Source of the DNA: Silvimonas terrae
GTDB taxonomy: Bacteria; Pseudomonadota; Gammaproteobacteria; Burkholderiales; Chitinibacteraceae
DNA: 64,000 nt
Direction: 5' to 3'
Assembly (NCBI RefSeq): GCF_014202765.1
Contig: NZ_JACHHN010000001.1
Coordinates: 82,020 to 146,019, forward strand
Under the pieces are notes generated by a model. It was not told the DNA's origin, searched no databases, and saw only the letters and a list, made by a program, of their open reading frames with translations. Below are positions 19,593-28,567 of this stretch, in pieces. How positions within the stretch are numbered: the first letter of the stretch is position 1; every line of letters starts with the position of its first letter. A program made the translations under genes and the position numbers.

Positions 19593-20543
19593 CTGCAACG
19601 CGCTGTCGCGCACGTCCGGGAGGTTGTCGAAGAACTGCGGCGCAGGCGTGACATGGAGCATGCTGACCGGCAGCAATTGCAAGTCGCCATTGAACGGCAA
19701 ATCCCGGGTGAAGGTGTGGTCGTCGCGGTAGCTGGACAACACCAGAAAACCGCACATGGCCACCAGGCCCGCGCCGATCAAGGTGTAGAGCTTGCGCCGG
19801 GAGAGCGCTGTGGCCAGTTTCAGGTGCAGATAGGCTGCCACGGCCATGACCGCCAGCCAGACAAGGCTGGAGGTGATCAGCGCCAGCGTGCTGTCATGCG
19901 CCAGGTAGCCCAGCCTGGCCTCGAACGCCTGCAACGCCAGGCTAGCCAGCGCCAGTAACGAGCCCAGCGAGATATATTCCAGCAGTACGGCCCGGTGATT
20001 CAGCAGCCGTGCCAGCAAAGCCCAGATGCTGGCCCAGATCAGCGTGCCGGCCAGCAAGGTGCCGGCGGTGACGGCGGTGTCGGACGGTTTGATCTGGGTG
20101 AACACATGGGTGTTGCTGCTCCAGCTTAACAAGCCCACATTGAGCAGCAGCAGGGCGAGCATGATCCACACATTGCCCAGCAATTGGGACACCCGCCACA
20201 GCAAGCCGTCATGCAGTACGGTGGGGGAGACGGCCGATTGCGGGCTGCGCAATTGCAGTTGCGTGCGGCCAATGCGCACGCGGTCGTCGGTCTTGACGCG
20301 CGCCAGGGTAAAGCGCTGGCGGTTGCTGGCATAACTGCCGTTTTCGCTAGAGAGGTCTTCCAGCACCCAGCCACCATCGGGCGAGGGCTCAATGCTCAGG
20401 TGACGGGCCGAGACGGCTTCATCGTCAATCATCAGATCGTTGCTGTAATCCCGCCCGATGATGACCGGAAAATGCGTGAATTTCTGGCGCTGCGCCACCC
20501 GGCCATGCCGGTCCAGGATTTCCAGAATCAGTGGTTCGACCAT
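19572..20543 (-). CDS. FHA-domain integral membrane protein
   Basis: The 323-residue protein begins with a forkhead-associated domain (about 8-100), with GRD, SARHLSI and LSSENGSY motifs that form the phosphothreonine-binding face. About six to seven hydrophobic helices (120-280) and a short extracytoplasmic tail follow. The FHA domain should face the cytoplasm. The gene overlaps the end of the upstream serine protease gene by 16 bp, so the two are almost certainly co-translated. A protease-FHA membrane pair suggests that cytoplasmic Thr phosphorylation is linked to an envelope protease, which is inference. No Ser/Thr kinase gene is in the window. Confidence 0.85.
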   Translation of the reverse strand: MVEPLILEILDRHGRVAQRQKFTHFPVIIGRDYSNDLMIDDEAVSARHLSIEPSPDGGWVLEDLSSENGSYASNRQRFTLARVKTDDRVRIGRTQLQLRSPQSAVSPTVLHDGLLWRVSQLLGNVWIMLALLLLNVGLLSWSSNTHVFTQIKPSDTAVTAGTLLAGTLIWASIWALLARLLNHRAVLLEYISLGSLLALASLALQAFEARLGYLAHDSTLALITSSLVWLAVMAVAAYLHLKLATALSRRKLYTLIGAGLVAMCGFLVLSSYRDDHTFTRDLPFNGDLQLLPVSMLHVTPAPQFFDNLPDVRDSALQKAKDPD

Positions 20544-21808
20544 GCCACCGCTCCCAGAAACTTGCGGCCCAGCCGCACTGCGTTGTCGTAACTGACCCCG
20601 CCTACCACCAGCCGGTTGATCAGCCCGCTTTGGCTTTGATCCAGCGTGGCGCTCATGATCACCGCATCAAACAGACCCGGCAATTTGCGATGCGCCCGCA
20701 GGCAGAACACGTTTTTCATGGGCAGGCCATCTGGCTGGCGTACAAAGGCGGTCTTGCAGGCAAAGTTGCCCACGTCTTCGCGTGTGGCGTCCGGGATATG
20801 GGTTTCCATGCTGAACTGGCTGCTGTACAGATGCGCAAATTGCAGGTCGGTCAGCCCTTTACTCTGCACATAACTGCGGCTGTAGTAGACCGTGCCGGTT
20901 TCGTAGTCTTCGGTCAGGAAAATATTGCTTTGCGTGCCGCAGCGCATGGCCAGCGCGCTGTAGCGTTTTTCTTCGCCATGATCTTCAGCACCCCAGCAGC
21001 GGAAGAAATCCGACCAGTCACGCGGGGTGCGGTAATGATCCAGCGTATCGGTGGTGAGTGGTGCGGCCAGCAACCGGCTGGCCAGCGCGTTCTGTTCGGC
21101 CAGTAACTGGGTGTCCATCAATTTGAGCATCTGGCTGGCGCTGTTAATCGGCGCGCTGGCGCGTTGCTGCAACAACGCCACGGCATAACGGGCAGGCACC
21201 AGAAAACCCACATCATTGCCGGAGGTGGCGACATTGATCCCGATCACATGGCCGGCTTCAGTCATGGTGGGGCCGCCGCTCATGCCCGGGTTGATGGCAC
21301 CGGTAAAGTGGATTTGTTCGCGCAGGCTCTTGGGCAACAAGCCGTTGTAAAGCCCACGCACAATGGTGAAATCCAGATCGAGCGGAATCCCGAACGAGTA
21401 CAGCGTGGTGCCCTTGTCCAGTGGGCCGGCATCCAGTGTCAGGTGAGTGCCCAGGGGTGTCGCCAGTTTCAGCAGCGACAGGTCGTGCACCACATCAAAC
21501 CCGGAGACCGAAAGCGGCACCACGCTGCCATTGGCGCGCACGGCCTCGGCCCGGAATGATTCGGGGTGCCACACCACTTCAGAGATCACATGGAAGTTAG
21601 AGATCACATGGCCGGCATCATCGACCGCAAAGCCGGTACCCAGCGCGGTGCGGTTATTGCTGCGCTTGTCCATGATGCGGACCTGCACCACGGCATCTTT
21701 GTACTGGCGAAAGACCTGGGGCGTGTCGGCCAGCGCGGTTTCCGCGGCAGTGACGCTGGTCGCGCCCAGCAAGAGGCAACTGGCAAGAAGGGCAAGAAGG
21801 GTATGCAA
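20528..21808 (-). CDS. Secreted trypsin-like (S1C/DegP-type) serine protease
   Basis: The 426-residue precursor has a signal peptide (1-22, ending VTAAET) and a trypsin-like protease domain (about 30-225). The triad is visible: His73 in NFHVIS, Asp109 in HDLSLLKL and Ser177 in NPGMSGGP. The C-terminal 200 residues carry no PDZ domain and are not recognised. The start codon appears to be TTG at 21808 because the signal peptide begins there; no good ATG is in frame. The FHA membrane protein gene follows with overlap. The protein probably acts in the periplasm. Confidence 0.85.
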   Translation of the reverse strand: MHTLLALLASCLLLGATSVTAAETALADTPQVFRQYKDAVVQVRIMDKRSNNRTALGTGFAVDDAGHVISNFHVISEVVWHPESFRAEAVRANGSVVPLSVSGFDVVHDLSLLKLATPLGTHLTLDAGPLDKGTTLYSFGIPLDLDFTIVRGLYNGLLPKSLREQIHFTGAINPGMSGGPTMTEAGHVIGINVATSGNDVGFLVPARYAVALLQQRASAPINSASQMLKLMDTQLLAEQNALASRLLAAPLTTDTLDHYRTPRDWSDFFRCWGAEDHGEEKRYSALAMRCGTQSNIFLTEDYETGTVYYSRSYVQSKGLTDLQFAHLYSSQFSMETHIPDATREDVGNFACKTAFVRQPDGLPMKNVFCLRAHRKLPGLFDAVIMSATLDQSQSGLINRLVVGGVSYDNAVRLGRKFLGAVAWSNH

Positions 21809-22033
21809 GGCGGGCCGGGTGTGTATGTTTTAAGCCTCATCTTACCTGTGACATGTCCGGTCCGCGATCAGTCTTTCAGTGTTTGTCACCAAACCACAAC
21901 GCATGCTGACGTCGGGCCAATTGTTGCGCTACAGCACTACCGCTCACGTGTTGCGGCCGGGTCAACGGCAGTGGACGCTCTAAAGCCGCAGCGGCTAGAG
22001 TGGCGGTCTTGCCGCACCTGATCACGAGCCATC

Positions 22034-22588
22034 ATGTACAACCGTTATTCCTTTAGCTGCACCCGCTGTGGACAAACCCACGTCTGCGATACCGGCTGCG
22101 CCTTTGAAGTGCCCTATCACTACTTCAATCTGAGCGACGAACAAAAAGCGTCGCTGGCAACTCTGGATACCGATTTTTGCAGCATCAAACATGACCACCA
22201 GACGGATTACTTTGTCCGCGCTGTGCTGGAAATGCCGGTGCATGACGACGCTAACCTGATGTACAGCTGGTATGTCTGGGTGGCGATTGATGAAGCCACC
22301 TGGACGGCCTACCAGGCGTTCTTGCGTGGCGAAGGCCCGGCCATCAATGGCGCGGGCTGGTTGGCCAATCAATTGTCGGCCTACCCGGAAACCCTGAACC
22401 TGCAAGTGGAGTTCCGTCCCCGCGCGGGCGGCCTGCGCCCGCTGGTCTTTGTGCAGCGTATTCCGCAGCAAATGGCGCACCCGCTGTTGCAGCATCAATA
22501 TGGCGGTTTTGGCGTGGCGCAGTTGCAGGCACTGTCTGAACACCTGGTCCATGCCAACAGCACAGAGAGCCCGACCAACGCGGACTAA
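22034..22588 (+). CDS. DUF2199 family protein
   Basis: The 184-residue protein starts with a zinc-ribbon-like CxxCG motif (FSCTRCGQTH) followed by the DUF2199 pattern: a DFCSIKHD segment, W-rich YSWYVWVAID, and a C-terminal VEFRPRAGGLRP region. The family has no known function. The gene stands alone, divergent from the protease/FHA operon and followed by a stem-loop at 22596-22625. ATG at 22034 is the only good start. Confidence 0.82.
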   Translation: MYNRYSFSCTRCGQTHVCDTGCAFEVPYHYFNLSDEQKASLATLDTDFCSIKHDHQTDYFVRAVLEMPVHDDANLMYSWYVWVAIDEATWTAYQAFLRGEGPAINGAGWLANQLSAYPETLNLQVEFRPRAGGLRPLVFVQRIPQQMAHPLLQHQYGGFGVAQLQALSEHLVHANSTESPTNAD

Positions 22589-22595
22589 GACGTGT

Positions 22596-22625
22596 GGTCA
22601 GCCAGTCGCAAGCTACTGGCTGACC
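22596..22625 (+). terminator. Stem-loop after the DUF2199 gene
   Basis: A perfect 11-bp stem GGTCAGCCAGT / ACTGGCTGACC encloses an eight-base loop seven bases after the stop codon. No T-run follows, so it is a possible terminator or RNA-stability element rather than a classical intrinsic terminator. Confidence 0.5.
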
Positions 22626-22775
22626 GTCCGCCTGTGATGCCTGATGGTGTTCTGCCCGGCCCGCACGCGCCGGAAGTCATCCCGTTACCACGACTTGGTT
22701 TGCTCATGGCAGCATGTTGCTCAGCCCGACATTTGATACGGGCAAACAAAACAACACGGCAACCGCAGGCAAGGG

Positions 22776-23081
22776 ATGATGGGGAATCAGGAAAAACGCG
22801 GCGCACGGCGCGTTCCAGTGAACTGTGAAGTCAAACTGCGGTTTCGCGACGCCGCACCGGCGCAATACGGCACCTGCACCGATCTGAGTGTGGGTGGCAT
22901 GACCGTGCGGACCAGTTACGTGCCGCGCCTGGAAGAAGTCTTTGACGTACTGATGATGCCGCCTGCCGTGGGCGGCAGCCGCAAACCATTTGCCGCCACC
23001 GTGCGGGTGCGGCGCTGTCATGAAGTGGAGCGCGGGCGGATGTATGAACTGGGGCTGGAGATTGTGGAGGTTTTGCAGTAG
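22776..23081 (+). CDS. PilZ-domain c-di-GMP-binding protein
   Basis: The 101-residue protein is a single PilZ domain. The c-di-GMP-binding residues are visible: KRGARR at the N-terminus (RxxxR type) and DLSVGG in the middle (D/NxSxxG). The C-terminal beta strands end in YELGLEIVEV. It is a likely small c-di-GMP receptor and could respond to the diguanylate cyclases encoded in this window. ATG at 22776 or 22779 can serve as start. Confidence 0.88.
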   Translation: MMGNQEKRGARRVPVNCEVKLRFRDAAPAQYGTCTDLSVGGMTVRTSYVPRLEEVFDVLMMPPAVGGSRKPFAATVRVRRCHEVERGRMYELGLEIVEVLQ

Positions 23082-23097
23082 CTGGCTGGAGCCTCTT

Positions 23098-23253
23098 TGT
23101 CGCCCGGATGAAGGCGCGCCCCTTGGCGGTCCCCTTGCGCCGGAATCCAGTTCGGCCACCGCAGGTGGCCTTTGCTGGCAGATGCCACTCGTAGCCCGGA
23201 TGAAGCGAAGCGGGAATCCGGGGTAGCTGGCCTGGTTCATATTGCTGTGGAAC
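23098..23253. repeat. REP-like elements between the PilZ gene and the composite repeat
   Basis: A degenerate CGCCCGGATGAAGG element lies near 23100 and a good GTAGCCCGGATGAAGCGAAGCGGGAATCCGGGGT element at 23191-23226. No gene is supported here. Confidence 0.6.
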
Positions 23254-23517
23254 GTAGGGTGGATTCGGAGCGTGAGCGACAATCCACCATTGATATGTGT
23301 GTTAGCGCCTTGTGGCGCGGGTTGGGAAAGCCTTTTGATACCGGCGGTGGCCGGAGCACGTCACTTTCTTTGCGTCGCCAAAGAAAGTAACCAAAGAAAG
23401 GCGACCCCAGCCTGGCGGCCCTCCGGGCTGCCCTCAGTCGGTCGGGAGCCTAAGGTCTCCCTCCACTCCTTCGGCGCTTGGCTTTAACGGGGGAGGAAAG
23501 TCAAAAGCAACCCCAAC
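23254..23517 (+). repeat. Composite intergenic repeat, copy D
   Basis: This full-length copy is collinear with copies A and B, from GTAGGGTGGATTCGG through the ACTTTCTTTG hairpin to AAAAGCAACCCCAAC. The remaining 90 bp before the next gene contain no recognisable feature. Confidence 0.78.
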
Positions 23518-23606
23518 CCCAGCCCCAACCCCCGCAAATCGTTTGTGCGCAGTCGGGGTTTGTCATGTCGGGTATTTCGTCACCTTGGCAGTCCTTCACC
23601 TGCGCC

Positions 23607-24218
23607 TCAACCCGCCGCCGGCTTTTTATCGTTGGGCAACGGTTTGACGGAGCGTAACTGATGCGCGGAAATCTGCTGGATGGCGTGAAGGTGCGCTTGC
23701 AAAAGGGGCAGTGTTTGCGCAGCAAATTGCCGCACGTCCAGGTCATTGCCAGATTCGGCTTCCTTCGAGAACAGATGTACCGCATCCTGGTGCGCTGCCA
23801 CCTGGTACTGGATATACGCGGCATCAAACGCATCGCCCTTCAAGCCAGAGAGGCGGGTTAATTCGGCCTTGAGGTCGGGGCTGTTTTGCGGGTGCAGGTC
23901 ATGCTTTTTGCCGCGCGCCAGGCGGGTGAGCCGGTCGGCCAGTTGCTGATGATCTTCAATCATATGGCCGGCAAAATCCTGCACATCTTTACCCTTGGCT
24001 TGTTTGAGCGCCAGTTTGCTGGTGGTCATTTCCGCATTGCCGGCGGCACCGGCCTTGTCGATAAAGACAATGTCATCCGGTGCCAGACGGGCATTGGCAG
24101 CAGTGGCGGCTTCGCGCTCGACAATGCCACCGCGTGATGCTGCATCATTGACCGCATACAACTGGGTACAAGACAGACCCAGCAAAGCGGCCAGGGTGGG
24201 GGACAGGACAGGGTGCAT
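23607..24218 (-). CDS. DUF4142 domain secreted protein
   Basis: The 203-residue protein has an N-terminal signal-like segment (about 1-22) and a helical DUF4142 domain (about 48-190) with the family's FIDKAGAAGNAEMTTSKLAL start and DFAGHMIEDHQQ segment, a ferritin-like all-alpha fold. Function is not established; relatives are often periplasmic and stress-related. GGAG stands six bases before the ATG at 24218. It is not obviously in an operon. Confidence 0.85.
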   Translation of the reverse strand: MHPVLSPTLAALLGLSCTQLYAVNDAASRGGIVEREAATAANARLAPDDIVFIDKAGAAGNAEMTTSKLALKQAKGKDVQDFAGHMIEDHQQLADRLTRLARGKKHDLHPQNSPDLKAELTRLSGLKGDAFDAAYIQYQVAAHQDAVHLFSKEAESGNDLDVRQFAAQTLPLLQAHLHAIQQISAHQLRSVKPLPNDKKPAAG

Positions 24219-24517
24219 AGCGTTCTCCGTATCAGATCAGCATGCACTCAGCATGCACCGGGGCATGGCAAGGGTGATGTCGGACCAGCGCCTGCCTGCG
24301 TGGCTGAATGTGCGGCAAGGGCTGTCGGTGTTTGCTGGCAAGGGCGCGTGGAGGCTAAAAAGCGGGGACCATCCGGCCCCCTTGAAAGGCGCATCGCAAC
24401 GTCATGGGGTCGCACCGCCATCGCAAAACGGTGTTTACGTCGATCAGCACGGTTTTATCCTGCCCCTGCTGTGGTGATGACACTATCGGCGTGCATCCTA
24501 CGTGGCGTAAGACGCGC
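24219..24517. other. Gene-free region
   Basis: About 300 bp between the DUF4142 start and the LysR stop. No convincing gene, repeat or terminator was seen. Confidence 0.35.
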
Positions 24518-25423
24518 TCAGGCGGTCAGTTCGCGGGATAGTGCCAGCACGTGTTCACGCAGCCAGCGGTGCAAGGGGTCGGCGTGGCGACGCGGGTGCC
24601 AGGCCATGGTGACGTGGACGACCGGCGTGCTGACCGGCAAGGGGAAGATCGCCAGCGGCAGTGTCGGAGCCGTCCAGCGGGCAAAGACTTCCGGCACCGT
24701 GGCGATGAAGTCGGAGGCACACGCCATGGTCAACGCGGACTGAAAGCCCGGTGCCACGGCCGTCAGCCGGCGTTCCGCGCCCAGTACCGCCAGCGCGTCA
24801 TCGACCGGCCCGCAAGCCAGTCCGCGCCGCGATGCCCCAATGTGCGGCCAGCGGACAAAGTCATCCACCGTGACCGGCCGACCTTGCACGATAAGCGGAT
24901 GCCCCTGGCGCACCACGCCGACAAAACGCGTATCAAACAAGGCACGGTTGTGGATTTCTGGCGCATCAATGTCCAGTACGCCCAGCTCCAGATCGGCCGA
25001 GCCGCTACGCAGAAACTCAAAATTTTTCTCTGCCCGTGGCATGAAGCGCAAGCGCACGCCGGGGGCTTCGGCCACCAGCCGCTCGGCCAGGCGGATACCC
25101 CAGACGCCGGTAAAGCCGTCATTGGCGCGCAGCACCAGGGTGGCTTTGACGGTGGCCAGATCCAGCGTTTGCGGTACCAGCAAACCGCGCACGTCTTCCA
25201 CTGCGGCGCGCACGCGTTCTTGCAGGTTCAGCGCGCGTTCTGTGGGGACGAGTTTGCGGCCCGCCAGTACAAAGAGCGGGTCTCCCAGCGCGTCACGCAG
25301 ATGCGCCAGCCGCCGGCTCATGGCCGGCGCGCTGATGTTCAGCCGCCGGGCTGCGCCGGCTACGCTGCCTTCGGTAAGCAGGGCGTCCAGGTCGATGAGG
25401 GTGTTGAGGTCGAGGCGGGGCAT
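24518..25423 (-). CDS. LysR-family transcriptional regulator
   Basis: The 301-residue protein has an N-terminal winged helix-turn-helix (about 6-65, with GSVAGAARRLNISAPAMSRRL as the recognition region) and a substrate-binding domain of the LysR type (about 90-295). It is divergent from an EamA-type transporter gene across a 355-bp region. This is a common arrangement in which the regulator controls the exporter. The co-inducer cannot be predicted. Confidence 0.9.
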   Translation of the reverse strand: MPRLDLNTLIDLDALLTEGSVAGAARRLNISAPAMSRRLAHLRDALGDPLFVLAGRKLVPTERALNLQERVRAAVEDVRGLLVPQTLDLATVKATLVLRANDGFTGVWGIRLAERLVAEAPGVRLRFMPRAEKNFEFLRSGSADLELGVLDIDAPEIHNRALFDTRFVGVVRQGHPLIVQGRPVTVDDFVRWPHIGASRRGLACGPVDDALAVLGAERRLTAVAPGFQSALTMACASDFIATVPEVFARWTAPTLPLAIFPLPVSTPVVHVTMAWHPRRHADPLHRWLREHVLALSRELTA

Positions 25424-25778
25424 GGTTTTAATAGGTGGGTTAATGGGTCAGGTTGTTGGTACGGAAGGGCGGTGATTGCACTCACTTTGTGGTAAAGCGC
25501 CACGGCGTAGACCGGATGGAAATCAACTGTGTGCAAGAATAGTTGGGTGCTCGCCCACCACCTCGTCATTCCCGACCCGCCATCCGTAGGGTGGATTCGG
25601 AGCGGCAGCGACAATCCGCCATGGCAGCGGTGGATTGCTATGCAAATCCACCCTACGGCGCACAAGCCGGCTCAACCAGTGCAAACGGTGCACGCATCAA
25701 TTAATCATATTGCAGTTTTTGCATCTATGCATGCCGTCCACAATCAACGCATCTACAGAATCCTCACCGCGATGCGTC
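25424..25778. repeat. Divergent promoter region containing a REP-like inverted repeat
   Basis: At about 25565-25662 there is a GTCATTCCCG start, then GTAGGGTGGATTCGGAGCG and a reverse-oriented AATCCACCCTAC block that pairs with it. The piece matches the first block of the composite repeat but lacks its hairpin and later blocks. The rest should hold the LysR and transporter promoters. Confidence 0.55.
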
Positions 25779-26705
25779 ATGACTCCTTCTGCGACAACCA
25801 TTCACCCGCTAGCGCGGTTTGCACCGTTGGGTGCGGTGTTGATCTGGTCCGGCAATACCATTGTCAGCAAGGCCGCGGCGACCCAGATTGATCCGGCCTC
25901 GATCACCTTTTATCGCTGGCTCCTCGCCGTACTGGTGATGACCCCGTTTGTGTTACCGGGCGTGCTGGCCCGCCGGGCGTCCATTGCCAGGTCCCTGCCA
26001 AAGCTGGCGGTGCTGGGTGGCTTGGGGATGGCGTTGTATCAGGGGCTGGCGTATGTGGCGGCGCATCACACGTCCGCAGTGAACATGAGCGTCATGCTGA
26101 TGCTGGCACCGCTGTTGTCCGCCGTGCTGGCGGGTTTGCTGGCGCATGAAGGTTTGCCGGTGTACCGCCTTGTCGGCGCGCTGGTGTCATTTGGCGGGGT
26201 GATTGTGCTGGTTACGCATGGGCAACCGGCGCAATTGCTGCACGGCCAGTTTGGCGTGGGGGATGTCTGGATGCTGGTTGCGGTCACGTCCAACGTGATT
26301 TACGGGATTCTCTACAAACGCTGGGCCATTGCGTTGCCGACCTGGACGCAACTCTATGTGCAGGCCAGCATTGGCGCGCTGCTGGTGCTGCCGTTCTGGC
26401 TGGCCGGGCCGATGACACCGCTGGCGGCCGGTAATGCGCCATTGGTTCTGTACGCGGGTACTGCCGCATCGCTGGGGGCGCCGTTTTGCTGGATGCAGGG
26501 CATCCGCGCGCTGGGCGTGGCGCGCACCTCGCTGTTTCTGAACCTGTTGCCCATGCTGGTGGCGTTGCTGGCGTGCTTGCTGCTGGGCGAACACCTGTAT
26601 GCCTGGCACGCGGTGGGCGGTTTGATTGCCTTTGCCGGCGTGGTGCTGGGGTTGGGTTTGATCAAATGGCCGTGGCTGCAAAACAAAGGGCATGCCACAA
26701 CGTGA
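25779..26705 (+). CDS. EamA/DMT-family transporter
   Basis: The 308-residue protein has about ten hydrophobic helices in two EamA repeats (about 12-145 and 158-300), the pattern of drug/metabolite exporters. It starts with the typical PLGAVLIWSGNTIVSKAA sequence. ATG at 25779 is chosen because the first helix begins about ten residues later; the frame extends upstream but without domain content. The substrate is unknown. It lies opposite a LysR gene that may regulate it. Confidence 0.88.
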   Translation: MTPSATTIHPLARFAPLGAVLIWSGNTIVSKAAATQIDPASITFYRWLLAVLVMTPFVLPGVLARRASIARSLPKLAVLGGLGMALYQGLAYVAAHHTSAVNMSVMLMLAPLLSAVLAGLLAHEGLPVYRLVGALVSFGGVIVLVTHGQPAQLLHGQFGVGDVWMLVAVTSNVIYGILYKRWAIALPTWTQLYVQASIGALLVLPFWLAGPMTPLAAGNAPLVLYAGTAASLGAPFCWMQGIRALGVARTSLFLNLLPMLVALLACLLLGEHLYAWHAVGGLIAFAGVVLGLGLIKWPWLQNKGHATT

Positions 26706-26712
26706 CATGCCC
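26688..26712 (-). terminator. Terminator of the minus-strand chemoreceptor gene
   Basis: GGGCATG and CATGCCC pair around an 11-base loop, and on the minus strand the stem is followed by TTTGTTTT. It overlaps the last codons of the convergent transporter gene. Confidence 0.7.
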
Positions 26713-26736
26713 CGGTAATGGTGGGAAGAGGGCGCC

Positions 26737-28353
26737 TTACAGCCGGAACTTGCCCACCATCTGGTTCAGCCGTGCCGCGACGTTTTCGATTTCACCGGCA
26801 GTATCGGTCGCGCGGTGAATCGACGCCGTGGTTTCTTCCACCATGCGGGAGATATCTTCCACGCGGCCGGCAATGCTGTTGCTGGCCTCGCTTTGTTCCC
26901 GCGTGGCGCTGGCCATTTCATTCAGGCGGCCCAGCGTGGCTTCGGCGCCACCATGAATGCGACTGAGCGATTCCGCCACATGGCGCGCGACGTCAACGCC
27001 ATGCTCCACCTGCGGCAGTGCCTCATCCATGACCGCGACGACGGAGTCGGTCTCGGTCTGCACATCGGCCAGCATTTTTTCGATATCCACGGTGGCACTG
27101 CTGGTGCGCTCGGCCAGTTTGCGCACTTCATCCGCCACCACCGCAAAACCGCGACCTTGTTCGCCAGCGCGGGCGGCTTCAATGGCGGCGTTCAGTGCCA
27201 GCAAGTTGGTCTGCCCGGCAATTTCCTTGATCACAGCGGCAATGCTGGAAATCTCGCGGGATTTGGCATCCAGATTGCGTATCTGGCCAGAGGCACGCGA
27301 TACGCTGCCGGCGATATTGCCCATGGCGGTGGAGGCTTCATTGACCTGGGTGACGCCTTCGGCGGCCAGTTCTGTCGCCATGCGGGAGGTCTGTTCCGCG
27401 TCGCCGGTGTTGTCGGAGATGTGGTTGATGCTGACCGTCAGTTCTTCCATGGCAGCGGCCATGGACGATGTGGAATCGGTCTGGCGGCCAGCAGCGTTGG
27501 AAATCTCGCGGCTGGCGCTGGCAATGGATGACGCGTGATGCTCCAGTTGGCGCGCATCGGTCTGGATGTCCGACATGACGGTGGAGAGCGACTGGCGCAT
27601 GCGTTCCACTTCACCCAGGATACTGCGGGATGGCGCATTGATGCGCTGGTTGCTGGTCAGATCGCCCGCCGCCACACGGGACACCAGTTTCACCACTTGA
27701 TCCGGTTCACCACCCAGTGCACTGGTCAGGCCACGCACGGCGATAATCAGGATGGCGCCGATAATGGCGGCCATCGCCAGGCAGATGATGACCTGCCAAC
27801 GGGCGTTACTCCAGAAGCGTGCATCGGCTTCGGCAAAGCTGATGCCACTTCCCACCACCCAGCCCCACTTGGGCGTGCGCACGGCGACCGACAAAAGATC
27901 AACCACCTTGCCGTCACGCTTGCTGTCCCACCAGTAGTCCGTCATGGCGCCGCCGGATTTATCCAGCGCGGACGCGGCAATCGCCCCGACGCTATTGCCT
28001 TTGGAGTCTTTGAAATCGTTAAAGCTGGTGCCCACCAGTTGCGGGTCCAGCGGGGTGGCGACAAACACCAGTTTGTCATCCGTGACGTAGACGTATTCGG
28101 ATTCGTGATACTTGTTTTCGCGCAGAATCTGCGCCGCCAGGGCTTTGGCGTCGGCTTCACTCATTTTGCCGCTGGCGCTGGCGTTTTCCATCTGCACGAT
28201 GGTGTTGTAAGTGGTTTTCACCAACTGCTTGATCCGCGCGCGGTTATCCTGGTCGCTGGCATTACGCAGCACGTACAGCCCTACGAGCATCATGCCCAGC
28301 AAAAACACCAGCACAACAGTCGTCAGGCCCCAGGCCTTCTTCTTCAAAGTCAT
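26737..28353 (-). CDS. Methyl-accepting chemotaxis protein with single Cache domain
   Basis: The 538-residue receptor has a membrane helix at about 8-28, a single Cache (sCache_2-like) periplasmic domain (about 35-180, with YVYVTDD and WGWVVGSGI), a second helix (about 190-210), HAMP (about 212-265) and a C-terminal signalling domain. The signalling hairpin tip contains the conserved [20 protein letters not shown] region that docks CheA/CheW. An AGGGGA is nine bases before the ATG at 28353. The ligand is unknown; sCache_2 domains often sense small organic acids. A terminator follows at 26688-26712. Confidence 0.93.
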   Translation of the reverse strand: MTLKKKAWGLTTVVLVFLLGMMLVGLYVLRNASDQDNRARIKQLVKTTYNTIVQMENASASGKMSEADAKALAAQILRENKYHESEYVYVTDDKLVFVATPLDPQLVGTSFNDFKDSKGNSVGAIAASALDKSGGAMTDYWWDSKRDGKVVDLLSVAVRTPKWGWVVGSGISFAEADARFWSNARWQVIICLAMAAIIGAILIIAVRGLTSALGGEPDQVVKLVSRVAAGDLTSNQRINAPSRSILGEVERMRQSLSTVMSDIQTDARQLEHHASSIASASREISNAAGRQTDSTSSMAAAMEELTVSINHISDNTGDAEQTSRMATELAAEGVTQVNEASTAMGNIAGSVSRASGQIRNLDAKSREISSIAAVIKEIAGQTNLLALNAAIEAARAGEQGRGFAVVADEVRKLAERTSSATVDIEKMLADVQTETDSVVAVMDEALPQVEHGVDVARHVAESLSRIHGGAEATLGRLNEMASATREQSEASNSIAGRVEDISRMVEETTASIHRATDTAGEIENVAARLNQMVGKFRL

Positions 28354-28567
28354 TTCAAAATCCCCTGTTTGGCATGTCCGGTCGGCCCGACGTTCTGGCG
28401 ACGCGATGCCGGCCTTTGCTTTGTAGCATTTTTAGCATAATCCGCTGGAGCGGCTTGCTCCGCATTTAAGCAAAACATTTGAAATGTGACTGTAACAAAT
28501 TCGCGTTGAAAACAGTTGAAACCTTTGCAGCTAAAGGGGTAGAGGCGGATTTTGAGGTGGGTGACAC

